Shown one piece after another: positions 10,955 through 21,110 of a DNA stretch of 64,000 nt. The notes under the pieces were generated by a model. The model did no database searches and had not been told where the DNA came from. It saw nothing but the letters and a program-made list of their open reading frames with translations. Location of the stretch: positions 486,001-550,000 of the forward strand of contig NC_015435.1 of NCBI RefSeq assembly GCF_000204925.1, read 5' to 3'. The stretch comes from Metallosphaera cuprina Ar-4 (GTDB lineage Archaea > Thermoproteota > Thermoprotei_A > Sulfolobales > Sulfolobaceae). Positions within the stretch are counted from its first letter, which is position 1. Every line of letters starts with the position of its first letter. A program made the position numbers and the translations under genes.

Positions 10955-10966
10955 TACAAGATAGCC

Positions 10967-12157
10967 ATGGAAAACTATTCACGTTCACTCTCTAGGTTGA
11001 CCGGCGAGTCGACGCTCCTTTATCAGGAGATAGCTAGAAACGTTGAAAGGACTAAGGGTATAAAAACTATAAACTTCGGTATAGGGCAACCTGATCTTCC
11101 TACTCCTAAAAGGATAAGGGAGGAAGCTAAGTCAGCTTTAGATAAGGGATTCACTGCTTACACTCCAGCCTTGGGCTTAGACGAGCTAAGGTCTAGAGTA
11201 GCCGAGTTTCTCTCTCAAAGGTATGGAGATAACATAGTTAAGGACGAAGTTGCAATAACGCCAGGCGCGAAGACTGCACTATTTCTCGCATTTCTGACGT
11301 ATGTGAATCCTGGGGATGAGGTCATCCTCTTCGACCCGTCTTTTTACTCTTATGCCGAGGTTGTTAATCTCCTTGGTGGGAAACCAGTTTACGTTCCGAT
11401 AAGATTTGATTCGGACAGGGGATTTTACGTAGATGTGAACGATGTGGTGTCAAGAATAAGCTCTAAAACTAAAATGATAGTCTATAATAATCCGCACAAC
11501 CCAACAGGAATGAACTTTGACCCTAAGCTATCTGAAGAATTAGTAAAGATATCTAGAGAGAGAAATATTATTTTATTGTCAGATGAGATTTATGATTACT
11601 TCGTTTATGAAGGGAGATTCAAGAGCGTGCTTGAGGAGGAGTGGAGGAATAACGTAATTTACGTTAACGGTTTCAGCAAAACCTTCAGTATGACTGGATG
11701 GAGGTTGGGATACATTGTAGCAAGGAAGGAAGTAATAGGTAAAATTGGTATATTAGCGTCGAACATTTATACATGTCCCACCAGCTTTGCGCAAAAGGGA
11801 GCTTTAGCGTCTTTTGACGCGTTTGATGAGGTAAAGGAGATGATAGACCTTTTTAGGAGAAGGAGAGACGTTATGTTTTCAGAGCTTAGCAAGGTTAAAG
11901 ATATAAAGGTCTATAAGTCATCTGGGGCGTTCTATATGTTCCCAGACTTTAGTAGTATTTTAAGAAACACAGGGTTAGATTCTAAAGGTCTCGCGATAAA
12001 ACTTATAGAAGATTCAGGCGTGATTACGATACCTGGTGAGGTATTTCCAGAGAGAGTCGGAACGAATTTCCTAAGGCTTAGCTTTGCCCTAGGAGAGGAG
12101 AAAATTAAAGAGGGTGTAGAGAGGATGAAAATAGCGCTTGAGAAACTAGCAGGTTGA
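10967..12157 (+). CDS. Class I/II PLP aminotransferase (aspartate/aromatic type)
   Basis: 396 residues of fold type I aminotransferase, aspartate-aminotransferase Igamma group. Seen: [13 protein letters not shown] (near residue 27), [13 protein letters not shown], the PLP Lys in [16 protein letters not shown] and a C-terminal [11 protein letters not shown]. It follows trpC by 12 bases in the same direction, so it may belong to the trp transcript and act on aromatic amino acids, but sequence alone cannot fix the substrate (aspartate, aromatic or alanine). Confidence 0.85.
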   Translation: MENYSRSLSRLTGESTLLYQEIARNVERTKGIKTINFGIGQPDLPTPKRIREEAKSALDKGFTAYTPALGLDELRSRVAEFLSQRYGDNIVKDEVAITPGAKTALFLAFLTYVNPGDEVILFDPSFYSYAEVVNLLGGKPVYVPIRFDSDRGFYVDVNDVVSRISSKTKMIVYNNPHNPTGMNFDPKLSEELVKISRERNIILLSDEIYDYFVYEGRFKSVLEEEWRNNVIYVNGFSKTFSMTGWRLGYIVARKEVIGKIGILASNIYTCPTSFAQKGALASFDAFDEVKEMIDLFRRRRDVMFSELSKVKDIKVYKSSGAFYMFPDFSSILRNTGLDSKGLAIKLIEDSGVITIPGEVFPERVGTNFLRLSFALGEEKIKEGVERMKIALEKLAG

Positions 12158-12207
12158 TGAAAAAGTTATTGGTGAACGGTGAGCAAAACTCCCATGGTCT
12201 GAATCTC

Positions 12208-14634
12208 TCACGTAGAAATAACGTCTACCGTAAGTTCTTGTGATTCGCTATACGAGATAGAGCTTATTTTCAGGGTTCTTTTTACGTCCTCCTCTACTGA
12301 CCTTATATCGTTAATGAACTGATTTGGACCCTTCAATATCACGTTAATTTGAGAGTTCATGGACAGCCTCATGTTAACCTTTTTAGTCCTTACTAAGGAA
12401 TTGAACTTCTTTACCGCATCTCCAATTCTAACAGCCTCAGTATTAACTTCTATGTCCTCTGCTGAGGGTATTGACTCAAGGAGCACGCTTTCCTTTTCGC
12501 CGAATAAGAGTGAATATATCTCTTCCGTGATGTGAGGGGCTATAGGATGGAGTAATATGATAAGGTCCTTAATAACCCTTTTAAGGGTATATATTGCAGA
12601 TTCGTCGCCCGAGAAGAGTCTGTGTTTTATCAGTTCAAGGTACTCATCAGCTATCGTTTCCCAGAAGTAGTTATAAAGCATCGAGAGTATAACGAAGAAG
12701 TCCTGATTTTCGTAGGCCTGGATAGACTTCTCCACAAACTCCTTATGCTTTGCAAGTATCCACTGGTCTAGTAAGTGAAGGGAGTCAGGTTTATGTACAT
12801 TATTTCCTTTTATGAACGGATAAGCTAGCCTACCGGCGTTCCATAGTTTTTGTAGAAGTAGCTTCTTCCCTTTAACCGTATCCCACTTAAATGGGAAATC
12901 GTCTCCTAGTGAGGCGTCCAGAAGAGTCATCCTTATAGCATCAGCTCCGAACTCGTCGAGTCTGTCCAGAGGGGACACGACATTCCCTTTACTTTTACTC
13001 ATTCTAGTTCCGTCTGGGCCTAGGACCTGACCGTGAACTATCACCTTCTTAAACGGCACGTTATCTGCTAGAATGAGCGTTCTGAATAGCGTGTAGAACA
13101 ACCACGTTCTTATTATATCTGTCCCTTGAAGTCTTACGTCGGCTGGGAAAACTTTGGCGAACTTTTCTCTATCGGTATAGAACCCGGAGAGATAAAGTAC
13201 AGTTACGCTTGAGTCTATCCACACGTCAGCTACATGAGTTAAAGGTTTGAGGGGAAGACCACAGACTGAGCACTTATCAGCAGGTGGTGGCGATTTTGTG
13301 GGATCGATCGGTAGAGAAGATATCTCAGCAGGGGTTAAGTGTAGATTATCACAGTACCAAAACGGCAGAGGAGTCCCGTATATCCTCTGTCTGCTTATGT
13401 TCCAGTCCCACTCTATATTGTTTATCCACTCCTCAAGTTTGACTGCCATCCTTGGAGGTTTGAATCCCATTTTTCTGTACTCCTCAAGCAGTTTAGATTT
13501 GAAGGGTAGTACGTCTATGTAAACTTGCTCTTTAACTAGGAACTCTATGGGAGATAGGCAATCGCTTCTCTCGGTATGAGATAAAACGTTATGCTTGATA
13601 GTTTCAACTTTCCTCAGATACCCTTTCTCCTTTAGGAGTTCAATTATCTTTTTCTTAGCCTCCTCCACCTTCATCCCGTCAATTATGCCTGTCCCCTTTA
13701 TTCTACCTCTCTCGTCAATAAGCTCTGTGACGGGCAACCTATACCTCAATTGCCATCTTATATCCTGGGGATCCCCATATGTGCTTATCATTACCGCCCC
13801 CGTTCCAAACTCTGTCTCCACATCAGGGTCAGCTATAATTTTCACTTCTCTATTGAATAGAGGGATTAAAACCTCCTTTCCTATAAGACTCTTGTAACGT
13901 TCGTCGTCCGGATTTACTGCCACTGCTTGAGTCGCACCTAAAAGCTCCGGTCTAGTTGTCGCTATCACTACCTCTCCTCCATCTTTGAGGGGGAAAGCTA
14001 TGTAAGCTAGTATGCCTTGTTTCTCCAAGTAACCTACCTCGCTTTGAGCAACCGCGGTTTCGCACTTAGGGCACCAGTATACCGGTCCCTGTCTCATCCT
14101 AATTATTCCCTTATTGTACATGTCTATTAGGCTTCTCTGTATAACTTTCCTGTACTCCGGGAGATACGTTCTATACTCAAATTGTTCCCAATTTGGCCTG
14201 TAACCAAGTCTAATCATAGCAGATTTCATTCTATTTATCATGTCCTCTGTCCATTCGACACACTTCTTTAGGAACAACTCTCTGTTCTCTTTAGGAATCC
14301 CAAGTTTATACTGAACTTTCAACTCTGTTGGCAAACCCTGAGTGTCCCATCCTTGTGGAAGAAGTACGTTATAACCTTGGAGTTTCTTGAATCTCCCCAT
14401 CGCGTCTGCAATGGTGACCCAATAAGCGTGGCCCATATGTAATTCTCCGCTCGTGAAAGGTGGTGGAGTGTCGATGAAGAAAATTGGCTTACTAGAGTTG
14501 ACATAGAACTTAAAGGCCTTTTCCCACATTTCCTTAGTTTGCCATATTTTTTGCCACTTAGGTTCAATATCTCTAGGGTTGTAATGCTTAGGCCACTCCT
14601 CCATTCTCTTTAGAATTTCCTCTTGAGACAACAA
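12208..14634 (-). CDS. valS: Valyl-tRNA synthetase
   Basis: 808 residues, the compact archaeal size. A class Ia synthetase charging tRNA-Val. The HIGH motif appears as [12 protein letters not shown] (near residue 63) and the KMSKS motif as [14 protein letters not shown] (near 540). The editing CP1 domain has [17 protein letters not shown] and a zinc-ribbon-like CPKC. The C-terminal half has the anticodon-binding helices ([30 protein letters not shown]). It converges on the aminotransferase gene. Confidence 0.96.
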   Translation of the reverse strand: MLSQEEILKRMEEWPKHYNPRDIEPKWQKIWQTKEMWEKAFKFYVNSSKPIFFIDTPPPFTSGELHMGHAYWVTIADAMGRFKKLQGYNVLLPQGWDTQGLPTELKVQYKLGIPKENRELFLKKCVEWTEDMINRMKSAMIRLGYRPNWEQFEYRTYLPEYRKVIQRSLIDMYNKGIIRMRQGPVYWCPKCETAVAQSEVGYLEKQGILAYIAFPLKDGGEVVIATTRPELLGATQAVAVNPDDERYKSLIGKEVLIPLFNREVKIIADPDVETEFGTGAVMISTYGDPQDIRWQLRYRLPVTELIDERGRIKGTGIIDGMKVEEAKKKIIELLKEKGYLRKVETIKHNVLSHTERSDCLSPIEFLVKEQVYIDVLPFKSKLLEEYRKMGFKPPRMAVKLEEWINNIEWDWNISRQRIYGTPLPFWYCDNLHLTPAEISSLPIDPTKSPPPADKCSVCGLPLKPLTHVADVWIDSSVTVLYLSGFYTDREKFAKVFPADVRLQGTDIIRTWLFYTLFRTLILADNVPFKKVIVHGQVLGPDGTRMSKSKGNVVSPLDRLDEFGADAIRMTLLDASLGDDFPFKWDTVKGKKLLLQKLWNAGRLAYPFIKGNNVHKPDSLHLLDQWILAKHKEFVEKSIQAYENQDFFVILSMLYNYFWETIADEYLELIKHRLFSGDESAIYTLKRVIKDLIILLHPIAPHITEEIYSLLFGEKESVLLESIPSAEDIEVNTEAVRIGDAVKKFNSLVRTKKVNMRLSMNSQINVILKGPNQFINDIRSVEEDVKRTLKISSISYSESQELTVDVIST

Positions 14635-14712
14635 TAACAGATCACCGTAAATAATAATGCTAAAAAAGGTGCTTACAAAGAACCTTTTATACTTTTCGAC
14701 GATATATAACTG

Positions 14713-15690
14713 ATGTTAAGGGTAGCAATACAAGGCGGTGGAGTTGGAGGTTCGCTTTTGGCATACCTCCTAAATAGATCAGGTCATGACGTTACTCTCT
14801 ACGACATCAAGGATAGATATTTCAAGCCTTGTGGTGACATAGTCCCAAACGTGTATAGACCTTCGTTTCCCTGGAAAGTAGAGTATGAGATCAAGAACTT
14901 TGCCTTTTATCTTGATGGAGAAAGGATTTATGACGTAGAATATAGATCTCCTAAGTGGCTTACGATAAACAAGAGCGAGTGGATAAACTCAATGAGGGAG
15001 AACATAAGGCAGGTCGTTGGAAATTTGAAACCTAATCTAAAAGACTACGACCTGGTCTTAGACTCTAGAGGGCCCTACCCTTTAGATAGGGAGGTAGTTT
15101 ACACCACCAGGTTGATCATGAAAACCGAGGAGTTCATCCCGGAGGCAATCTTAGAGTTTAACACAAAGTTCACGGGGTTCTATTGGATTTTCCCTGCTGG
15201 GGAGAATTTACTCAATGTCGGAGCTGGATTTCTGGAGGAGAAGAATTCAAAGGACCTTTTGATTGATTACGTGAGAAGTAAATTCCATAAATACGAGACG
15301 ATTGACCTAAGAGGAGCCCCCATATCTATAGGCAAGGTAAGCAGGAAAGAGGGGAGGATAGGGGAGGCTAGAGGGTTGGTGTTCCCACTAAGCGGCGAGG
15401 GAATAAGGCCCTCAGCCATATCAGCCGAAATAGCGTTTAGCGCATTAAACAAAGGTAAGGATCTAGAATCAGAGCTGAAGAAGAACTTGTCGTTAATAGA
15501 GTCAAGAATATCAATTCAATCACTTTTCCTCAACTGGTATAGGAACTCAGCACCATACGTAAGGAAGATTATACTAAAGCACTTTTTAAAGAGTGAAATA
15601 CTAATTGATGCTTTCTTGGAAGATAAGTTAGATATGCAAGGCATTAAGGAATCGTTGGAGTTGATAAGGAGTGGTAGAGTTAGTTCTTGA
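14713..15690 (+). CDS. FAD-dependent oxidoreductase, geranylgeranyl reductase family
   Basis: 325 residues starting with the FAD dinucleotide motif [17 protein letters not shown] (residues 8-24), then KPCGDIVPN near 41, corresponding to the PCG motif of geranylgeranyl reductases, a YWIFPAG segment and [19 protein letters not shown]. The family saturates isoprenoid chains of archaeal lipids or related prenyl groups. It is shorter than the canonical 450-residue enzyme, so the substrate is uncertain. It starts at ATG 14713, divergent from valS, and its end overlaps the next gene by 20 bases. Confidence 0.85.
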   Translation: MLRVAIQGGGVGGSLLAYLLNRSGHDVTLYDIKDRYFKPCGDIVPNVYRPSFPWKVEYEIKNFAFYLDGERIYDVEYRSPKWLTINKSEWINSMRENIRQVVGNLKPNLKDYDLVLDSRGPYPLDREVVYTTRLIMKTEEFIPEAILEFNTKFTGFYWIFPAGENLLNVGAGFLEEKNSKDLLIDYVRSKFHKYETIDLRGAPISIGKVSRKEGRIGEARGLVFPLSGEGIRPSAISAEIAFSALNKGKDLESELKKNLSLIESRISIQSLFLNWYRNSAPYVRKIILKHFLKSEILIDAFLEDKLDMQGIKESLELIRSGRVSS

Positions 15691-16048
15691 GCAATCAAAG
15701 AGCAAATCTGGCAAGCACGCAGTTAGGTCTCTATTGTATAAGTGGGATAACGGGTTAAAGCAGGTTAACTTGAAAGGAACTAATATCCCGACGTTATATA
15801 AGGAAGGGGAGGGAAAGCTAGTAAACCTTAGAGAAAAGGGAATATTCGTATACGCAAGGTTCTTAAAGAACTTAAAAGGTAAGGTTAGAGGAAAGATTTT
15901 AGTTATCAAAGACGGTACGATATCGCTTGAATTAAACTATAGGAAATTAAAACTGAAGAGAGTTTCTGGAGATCCGCAGCTCTACGATTACGTTAAACAA
16001 CTTATAGCTACTCTTAACATTCCTGTAAAGAAGGTTAACCTTAAGTAA
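15671..16048 (+). CDS. Conserved hypothetical, basic small protein
   Basis: 125 residues from GTG 15671, starting inside the end of the FAD reductase gene (20-base overlap), so it is likely cotranscribed. Very Lys-rich ([25 protein letters not shown]), soluble, mixed alpha/beta, with no cysteine motif and no membrane segment. I do not recognise the family; nucleic-acid or lipid-headgroup binding would fit the charge but is only a guess. Confidence 0.65.
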   Translation: MVELVLEQSKSKSGKHAVRSLLYKWDNGLKQVNLKGTNIPTLYKEGEGKLVNLREKGIFVYARFLKNLKGKVRGKILVIKDGTISLELNYRKLKLKRVSGDPQLYDYVKQLIATLNIPVKKVNLK

Positions 16049-16107
16049 TCGTAACCTTTTATCACCTCCCTAACCTCCATACAAACTTTGCACGATCTTT
16101 GAGTTCT

Positions 16108-16184
16108 TTTAAATGTCTAAAACCTATAACTCTGGAGTGGGTCTTCTATCAAATTAATGAAATAGTCTTCATGAGACATTTAAA
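16108..16184. repeat. 11-bp inverted repeat in an intergenic gap
   Basis: TTTAAATGTCT (16108-16118) and its perfect complement AGACATTTAAA (16174-16184) flank 55 bases between the basic hypothetical gene and the next plus-strand gene. Both arms contain a TATA-like TTTAAA. The arms could be paired operator half-sites or opposing promoter elements. Confidence 0.4.
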
Positions 16185-16252
16185 GAGTCTGAACTTTCAT
16201 GTTTATCGTTGTTTCTAGAAGAGCTAATTAAACGGAAGAACTTCATAGTTAT

Positions 16253-16573
16253 GTGATTACCTTGTTTGATGTGAAAATTGGTGTAAGGGCGGATCCACAA
16301 CAGATCAGGGAGATATTTAAAGAGATGCCCGCGTTGCTTGAGGACCTGTGCGTCCCATCTAGGATAGGTGCTTCCTATCTATGCTCACCGTCTTCTTCGT
16401 CTCTGATTATTGTGTACTTAGCGGAGCAGGAGATGAGACCTATTCATTTGGCATTCAGAATCAAGTCAAGTGACTCCAAGGAGCTGGTTAGATACTCGGA
16501 GAAAATCTCGGAGAAATTGAAAAACTATGGAGTACATCCTACCCTTCTTAGTACGGATTCCGTCTCTCTATAG
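16253..16573 (+). CDS. Hypothetical protein
   Basis: 106 residues from GTG 16253. Soluble, with DVKIGVRADPQQIREIF at the start and an Arg/Glu/Ser-rich C-terminal helix. One Cys pair is too far apart for a zinc motif. I do not recognise the family. The last 49 bases overlap the convergent 97-residue gene. Confidence 0.55.
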   Translation: MITLFDVKIGVRADPQQIREIFKEMPALLEDLCVPSRIGASYLCSPSSSSLIIVYLAEQEMRPIHLAFRIKSSDSKELVRYSEKISEKLKNYGVHPTLLSTDSVSL

Positions 16574-16818
16574 ACTTCCTCCGCTTCATACTCTCCATTC
16601 AATTCTATTACAGCATTGCATACGAAGGCCCTTCCGTTTACAGGACACAAAATTATTTTTTTTATCTCACCGATTCTTGTATAAAGTTGAGCGTTTATGT
16701 ACTCAAGGTTAGTTATTTCCTTATTGCATGGGATGGACAAATCCATAAAGGCTATTCTCTTTTCGTTGAGGGTTATAATTGATACCTTGAAGTGATTTAC
16801 GTAAAAACTCTCTATCAT
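16525..16818 (-). CDS. Hypothetical protein coupled to a zinc-ribbon gene
   Basis: 97 residues. Its ATG (16818) overlaps the stop of the upstream zinc-ribbon gene in an ATGA arrangement (16815-16818), a strong sign that it is translated. The sequence has an N-terminal strand-rich part (VSIITLNEKRIAFMDLS), then IKKIILCPVNGRAFVCNAV and a Glu-rich helix. No known family recognised. Confidence 0.6.
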   Translation of the reverse strand: MIESFYVNHFKVSIITLNEKRIAFMDLSIPCNKEITNLEYINAQLYTRIGEIKKIILCPVNGRAFVCNAVIELNGEYEAEEVYRETESVLRRVGCTP

Positions 16819-17033
16819 ATTGCAGGTACCAGTTCTGTGTTACAGTAAGGGCACTTTCCCTTAACTCCACGTTTATCTGCTTCACAGAAATACGCCTTGT
16901 ATTTTTTCTCACACTTAGGGCATTTATATACGACGTCTATCCCTATCCTAAGTGTTCTATTGCAAATTGTACACTTCACTTCAAACCAACCAAGATGACC
17001 GTAAGCGTTAGTTCCCTTTAACCTTAGACTCAT
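16815..17033 (-). CDS. Small zinc-ribbon protein
   Basis: 72 residues with three CxxC pairs (CTIC near residue 21, CPKC near 38, CPYC near 61) and a further Cys in YFCEAD, so one or two zinc ions are likely bound. Such ribbons are common in archaeal transcription or RNA-handling factors. It starts at ATG 17033 and is followed by the overlapping 97-residue gene, so they form a two-gene unit of unknown role. Confidence 0.75.
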   Translation of the reverse strand: MSLRLKGTNAYGHLGWFEVKCTICNRTLRIGIDVVYKCPKCEKKYKAYFCEADKRGVKGKCPYCNTELVPAI

Positions 17034-17317
17034 TTTATCTCTAGTGATATCAAAAGGAACCCGTTATAATGTTTTCTGTTAAGGTTACTGATAGATACAG
17101 GCTAAATTTAACACGTTGTCGAGCTTAACGTTATTAGCGTCTTGACCTTGACTCAAACATTTAGATGGGCCTTATATCATACATAATTGCATAAGGACTA
17201 ACATTGAAATCTAGTACTATGTGTAAATATAAACGGTCAAATCAGTAATGTTTACCTCATTGAGACGAAGTTTCGTGGTCTTACTATGAGTGTCATAGGG
17301 AAGTTTAATTATTTCAT

Positions 17318-17869
17318 TTGTCTAAGTCATATTGGGTTGAATTGGACGTTACGGTAATTCATTATGACCCCTTGGAGGTATCTCTGTTTCCTGGAGTGAC
17401 TCTAATTGGAGTAAGATATGCTAAAGAGGAGAGGATGTCAGTGGACTCTCTGGACGAACTCGAAAACCTAATTACGCCAGGTAAGGTCCTATTAATTAGG
17501 GCTAAGAATAACGTAGTAATTAATCTGGGTCTGAACGCAACTTTTCCCTTCTCCGAGATAGTTAACGTTAGACGAGTAGGCATACCGCAAGAGATCACCA
17601 CACAAGGTGTTAAAATGGAATATAAACAAGTTACAGATCAATACGGGTTCGTTGGGGTAAAGGTCAATCTCTCACCGTCTTTACCTTTTGTAATAGTTGA
17701 GTCAGATCATGAGACTAAAGTAATCTCCCTGTCTTCTCTACAGGACGCTAAGCCTGAGATTCCGTCAGAATCTAAAAGCCCAGAAAAGAAAAAGAAAAAA
17801 CGTGCTAAGAAGAGTCGTAAAAGACGCAAAATTAAGAGCAAAGGTTCTAGAAAGAGTAGAAGAGTTTAA
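17318..17869 (+). CDS. Hypothetical protein with a strongly basic tail
   Basis: 183 residues from TTG 17318. Residues 1-145 look like a beta-rich soluble domain (ELDVTVIHYDPLEVSLFPG, VVINLGLNATFPF). The last 35 residues are nearly all Lys, Arg and Ser, like the nucleic-acid-binding tails of chromatin or ribosome-associated proteins. The tail is encoded in the same DNA as the start of ogg (68-base overlap). A nucleic-acid-bound function is inferred from charge and from the DNA-repair neighbour. Confidence 0.65.
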   Translation: MSKSYWVELDVTVIHYDPLEVSLFPGVTLIGVRYAKEERMSVDSLDELENLITPGKVLLIRAKNNVVINLGLNATFPFSEIVNVRRVGIPQEITTQGVKMEYKQVTDQYGFVGVKVNLSPSLPFVIVESDHETKVISLSSLQDAKPEIPSESKSPEKKKKKRAKKSRKRRKIKSKGSRKSRRV

Positions 17870-18410
17870 GCTCAACAGGGTGGCCGGAGAGAGTACTTGG
17901 TATAGAGAGTTGGTCCTTTGTATACTCACTGCTAACTCAAGCTTTTTCAGCGCATTTTACGCGCTTCAAAACCTCGGCGAACTCATCTTCACGGGTACAG
18001 AGGACCAAATATCTGAAGCCTTAAAGAGGAGCGGCTATCGATTCCCTAATCTTAAGGCTAAGTACATCGTGAGGAGCAGATCTTACTACGGTAGGCTGAA
18101 AAATGAAATAGGTAAGGTAGCGGAGAAAGATCAATTTGAGGCTAGAGAAAGGATTATGGAAATTGATGGGATAGGGATGAAGGAGGCCAGCCACTTTCTC
18201 AGAAACGTAGGATACTTAGATTTAGCCATAATTGATAGACACGTTTTGAAGTTCTTCTCAGTTTTCTTCTCAGAAATGAAGATGTCCTCAAAGAGGGATT
18301 ACTTAGAAATAGAAGCTATAATTAAGGCCATTGCGGCGAGTTTCGGGACCAAACCAGGGATTTTAGATGTTTACTTATGGTATTTAAAAACCGGGAAAAT
18401 AGCTAAATGA
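17802..18410 (+). CDS. ogg: 8-Oxoguanine DNA glycosylase/lyase, Ogg2 family
   Basis: 202 residues, the size of archaeal Ogg2. A bifunctional enzyme that excises 8-oxoguanine and nicks the abasic site. The helix-hairpin-helix motif IDGIGMKEASHFLRN (near residues 126-140) holds the Schiff-base Lys, and the catalytic Asp follows in LAIIDRHVLKF (near 147). The GTG start at 17802 lies inside the preceding gene. The N-terminal helix KVLERVEEFKLNRV is what I expect of the family, so this start and overlap are probably real. Confidence 0.92.
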   Translation: MLRRVVKDAKLRAKVLERVEEFKLNRVAGESTWYRELVLCILTANSSFFSAFYALQNLGELIFTGTEDQISEALKRSGYRFPNLKAKYIVRSRSYYGRLKNEIGKVAEKDQFEARERIMEIDGIGMKEASHFLRNVGYLDLAIIDRHVLKFFSVFFSEMKMSSKRDYLEIEAIIKAIAASFGTKPGILDVYLWYLKTGKIAK

Positions 18411-18458
18411 GAAAGTATTTAACATTAGCGTCTAACTCATTAACATTAAAGTAGAAAA

Positions 18459-18470
18459 AGTATATTAACT
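18459..18470 (+). promoter_or_regulatory. Promoter (TATA) for the serA leader
   Basis: AGTATATTAACT lies after a purine-rich GTAGAAAAAG that fits a BRE. A start about 25 bases downstream would fall near 18485-18490, some 10 bases before the leader ORF ATG at 18498 and about 140 bases before serA. That is a long 5' leader for this group. Confidence 0.5.
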
Positions 18471-18497
18471 ACTGTGTTACGAGTTAAGTGACTAAAC

Positions 18498-18602
18498 ATG
18501 AAAGCAGAAGAAAATTATCAACGTGCAAATTTTAACTTCAACTTAGTTATTTCTAGTCTATTTCTCGTCTCTCTCGTCTCATCACTTTCATCATCCTGTT
18601 AA
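18498..18602 (+). CDS. Serine-rich leader ORF before serA (34 codons)
   Basis: ATG 18498 to TAA 18600-18602. The N-terminal half is hydrophilic; the last 18 codons hold 8 Ser and finish SSLSSSC. It begins about 10 bases after the predicted transcription start, as expected for leaderless translation here. The following serA has a clear GGTGAT ribosome site (18619-18624), a feature typical of second cistrons, which supports this ORF being translated. Serine clustering before a serine-biosynthesis gene resembles an attenuator leader peptide. Alternatives are a small membrane peptide or a chance ORF across a pyrimidine tract. Confidence 0.5.
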   Translation: MKAEENYQRANFNFNLVISSLFLVSLVSSLSSSC

Positions 18603-18629
18603 AAGTAAATTCTTATCTGGTGATCTAGA

Positions 18630-19583
18630 ATGACAGAGAACATTATGAATGTTTCTCTAAATAGAGAAAGTTTAAGGATATTGATTACGGACCCCGTAGA
18701 TGAGTACATGGTTAGAACTCTAAAGGAAAGAGGGCTTAAGCTAAGTTATCAACCGGACATAACGAGAGAGGAGCTGCTTAAAGTAGTTGAAGGATACGAT
18801 ATACTAGTAGTTAGAAGTAGAACCAAGGTAGATAAACAAGTAATAGAGAAGGGCAAGAACTTAAAGATAATAGCTAGAGCCGGAATAGGAGTTGACAACA
18901 TAGATACAGATGAGGCTGAAAGGAGGAAGATAAGGGTAGTTTACGCACCTGGTGCTTCCACAGATTCCGCAGCAGAATTAACTATAGGTCTAATGATTTC
19001 CGCAGCAAGAAACATGTTCACCTCTATGAGTTTAGCCAAAGCAGGCATATACAAGAAGACCCAGGGAGTTGAGCTTAGCGGAAAGACTATCGGGATAATA
19101 GGATTTGGAAGGATAGGGTATAAAGTTGGGGTAATAACAAAGGCTATGGGAATGAACGTCATTGCGTACGACGTCGTAGACGTGTCCAAAAGGGTAGAGG
19201 GAATCGGTAAGGCTGTGACTCTGGACGAGTTGGTAAGCGAATCTGACGTGATAAGCATTCACGTTACTGTAGGAAAGGACGCCAAGCCTATACTAACTGC
19301 TAGAGAGTTTGAAATGATGAAGAGAGGCGTTATCATAGTTAATACAAGCAGAGCTGTAGCAGTAGATGGGAAAGCTCTTCTAAAGTACATAAAAGAAGGT
19401 AAGATAACTTACGCTACTGACGTATTCTGGAACGAGCCACCTAAAGAGGAGTGGGAGGTTGAGCTGCTAAGGCATGAGAGGGTTACGGTGACTACGCACA
19501 TAGGTGCTCAAACTAAGGAGGCTCAGTATAGGGTAGCAGTAATCACCACTGAAAACCTGTTAAAAGCTATCCAGGAGTTGTAA
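18630..19583 (+). CDS. serA: D-3-phosphoglycerate dehydrogenase
   Basis: 317 residues, the short form without a C-terminal ACT regulatory domain. It oxidises 3-phosphoglycerate to 3-phosphohydroxypyruvate, the first step of serine synthesis. NAD binds at [13 protein letters not shown] (near residue 153). Catalytic residues are in [15 protein letters not shown] (Arg), the following acidic segment (DVFWNEPP) and [12 protein letters not shown] (His). GGTGAT sits 5 bases before ATG 18630. With no ACT domain, product feedback would have to come from elsewhere, possibly the upstream leader. The downstream aminotransferase is 4 bases away. Confidence 0.93.
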   Translation: MTENIMNVSLNRESLRILITDPVDEYMVRTLKERGLKLSYQPDITREELLKVVEGYDILVVRSRTKVDKQVIEKGKNLKIIARAGIGVDNIDTDEAERRKIRVVYAPGASTDSAAELTIGLMISAARNMFTSMSLAKAGIYKKTQGVELSGKTIGIIGFGRIGYKVGVITKAMGMNVIAYDVVDVSKRVEGIGKAVTLDELVSESDVISIHVTVGKDAKPILTAREFEMMKRGVIIVNTSRAVAVDGKALLKYIKEGKITYATDVFWNEPPKEEWEVELLRHERVTVTTHIGAQTKEAQYRVAVITTENLLKAIQEL

Positions 19584-19587
19584 AACC

Positions 19588-20709
19588 TTGATGTTAATTC
19601 CTGGACCAGTGAACGTTCCGAGAAGTGTGGCCCAAAACTCGAGTGTAGTTGTTAATCATAGGTCTGAGAAATTCAGAAATGTAGTAGCTGAACTGGAAAC
19701 TTTAATGAAAGAGGCGTTTTCCTCATCTAGAGTCGCACTGTTGACAGGATCTGGGACTCTAGCCGTGGAGTCTATGGTTTTCTCTTTGCTCAGTAAAAAT
19801 GAGAGAGTGATAGTTCTCACATATGGAGAGTTCAGCGAGAGGTTGCTAGATTCTGTAAGAAAAAGGGGTGCATCTCCATCAGTTTATAGGAAACCGTTTG
19901 GGCAAGGCTTTTCAACAGATGAGGTGAAGGACATCATTGAGAGCAATAAGGATGCGACAGCCATAGCGTTCGTTCATAACGAAACTAGCACTGGGATAGC
20001 TTTCAGAAAACTTAAGGAGGTTGTCAAAATAGCTAAGGATGCAGGACTTAAGGTTTTAGTCGACTCTGTGTCTGGATTCGCGGCCTATGAAATTAGGGTG
20101 AATGAGTGGGGTATAGACGCGGTTGCTACAGGAAGTCAAAAGGCTCTAGCTTCAGTTCCAGGATTAGGCTTGGTTGGATTATCTGAAGATGGCATAAAGG
20201 AATTACAAGAGGATGTTCCAAATTACCTGAACGTTAAGTTACACTTAAACTTTCAGGATAAGAGGGAGACCCCATTTACTCCTGCGGTAGGTGTATTCTT
20301 TGCAACTCTTAGGGCAGCAGAGCTCTTACGTTTAGAGGGTATAGAAAGAAGATGGAGAAGACACGAGAGCTGCGCTAGATATGTAAGGAAAATAGCTCAG
20401 AACGCTGGGTTCTCGCTCTTAGGGGACGAGAGCAACTTCTCTAACACGGTCGTTGCAGGCGTTCCACCCATATCTCCAGGCTCGATGATTAAAGAGCTCT
20501 CTAGGAGAGGGATAGAAATATCTGGAGGGATGGGTGAGCTAAAAGATAAGATAATTAGAATAGGAACCCTTGGAATGATAGACGATAGAGCTGTATTAAG
20601 GTTAAGATACGCACTATCAGATATTCTTAAGATAGATTTGACCGAGCAACCTCCGGAAGAGTGCAAGCTTCCCGAATCTATCATTCAGGAAATGGACTGG
20701 GATAACTAA
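19588..20709 (+). CDS. Class V PLP aminotransferase (serine/alanine-glyoxylate type)
   Basis: 373 residues. Opens with [12 protein letters not shown] and NHRSEKF, the signature of the alanine/serine-glyoxylate aminotransferase group. The PLP Lys is in [16 protein letters not shown] (near residue 192). It lies 4 bases after serA, so it may supply the aminotransfer step of serine synthesis (phosphohydroxypyruvate to phosphoserine) or interconvert serine and hydroxypyruvate. Sequence alone does not decide. It carries [10 protein letters not shown] where family members place residues around the PLP ring. Confidence 0.88.
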   Translation: MMLIPGPVNVPRSVAQNSSVVVNHRSEKFRNVVAELETLMKEAFSSSRVALLTGSGTLAVESMVFSLLSKNERVIVLTYGEFSERLLDSVRKRGASPSVYRKPFGQGFSTDEVKDIIESNKDATAIAFVHNETSTGIAFRKLKEVVKIAKDAGLKVLVDSVSGFAAYEIRVNEWGIDAVATGSQKALASVPGLGLVGLSEDGIKELQEDVPNYLNVKLHLNFQDKRETPFTPAVGVFFATLRAAELLRLEGIERRWRRHESCARYVRKIAQNAGFSLLGDESNFSNTVVAGVPPISPGSMIKELSRRGIEISGGMGELKDKIIRIGTLGMIDDRAVLRLRYALSDILKIDLTEQPPEECKLPESIIQEMDWDN

Positions 20710-20742
20710 TTTTTTATCTAATGATTATAAGGGTAGAATATA

Positions 20743-21036
20743 ATGAATGAAGCAAAGACTCAGTTTTCGGGTATCAATCCGTTGACCGAGACATACGTAA
20801 CGAGTTGGAGGGGCAGGTTAACTTCTTACGAAAAGGCAAGAATAATTAGCGCGAGGGCTTTGCAGTTAGCAATGGGAGCTTCTCCACTTATAGACACATC
20901 TAAATTGCCTAAGGGTAGCTCTTTAGAGATAGCGGAGGAGGAGTTTAGGTCCAACATACTCCCAATAAGCATTAGGAGAAGGTTCCCGAATGGAAAAGTG
21001 GAATTATTATGGATAACAAACGTAAAGTCTAAATAA
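20743..21036 (+). CDS. rpo6: RNA polymerase subunit Rpo6 (K)
   Basis: 97 residues, the archaeal homologue of RPB6/omega. It stabilises the largest polymerase subunits. The family core LTSYEKARIISARALQLAMG (residues 27-46) and PISIRRRFPNGKVE are clear. The start ATG 20743 lies 33 bases after the aminotransferase. It converges on cdvC. Confidence 0.95.
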   Translation: MNEAKTQFSGINPLTETYVTSWRGRLTSYEKARIISARALQLAMGASPLIDTSKLPKGSSLEIAEEEFRSNILPISIRRRFPNGKVELLWITNVKSK

Positions 21037-21110
21037 AACATGGTTATTTTTACATGAAATGATGTGAGTCATGCCAAAAAGATTGGTGAAGACAAACCTG
21101 GGGTATCTGA

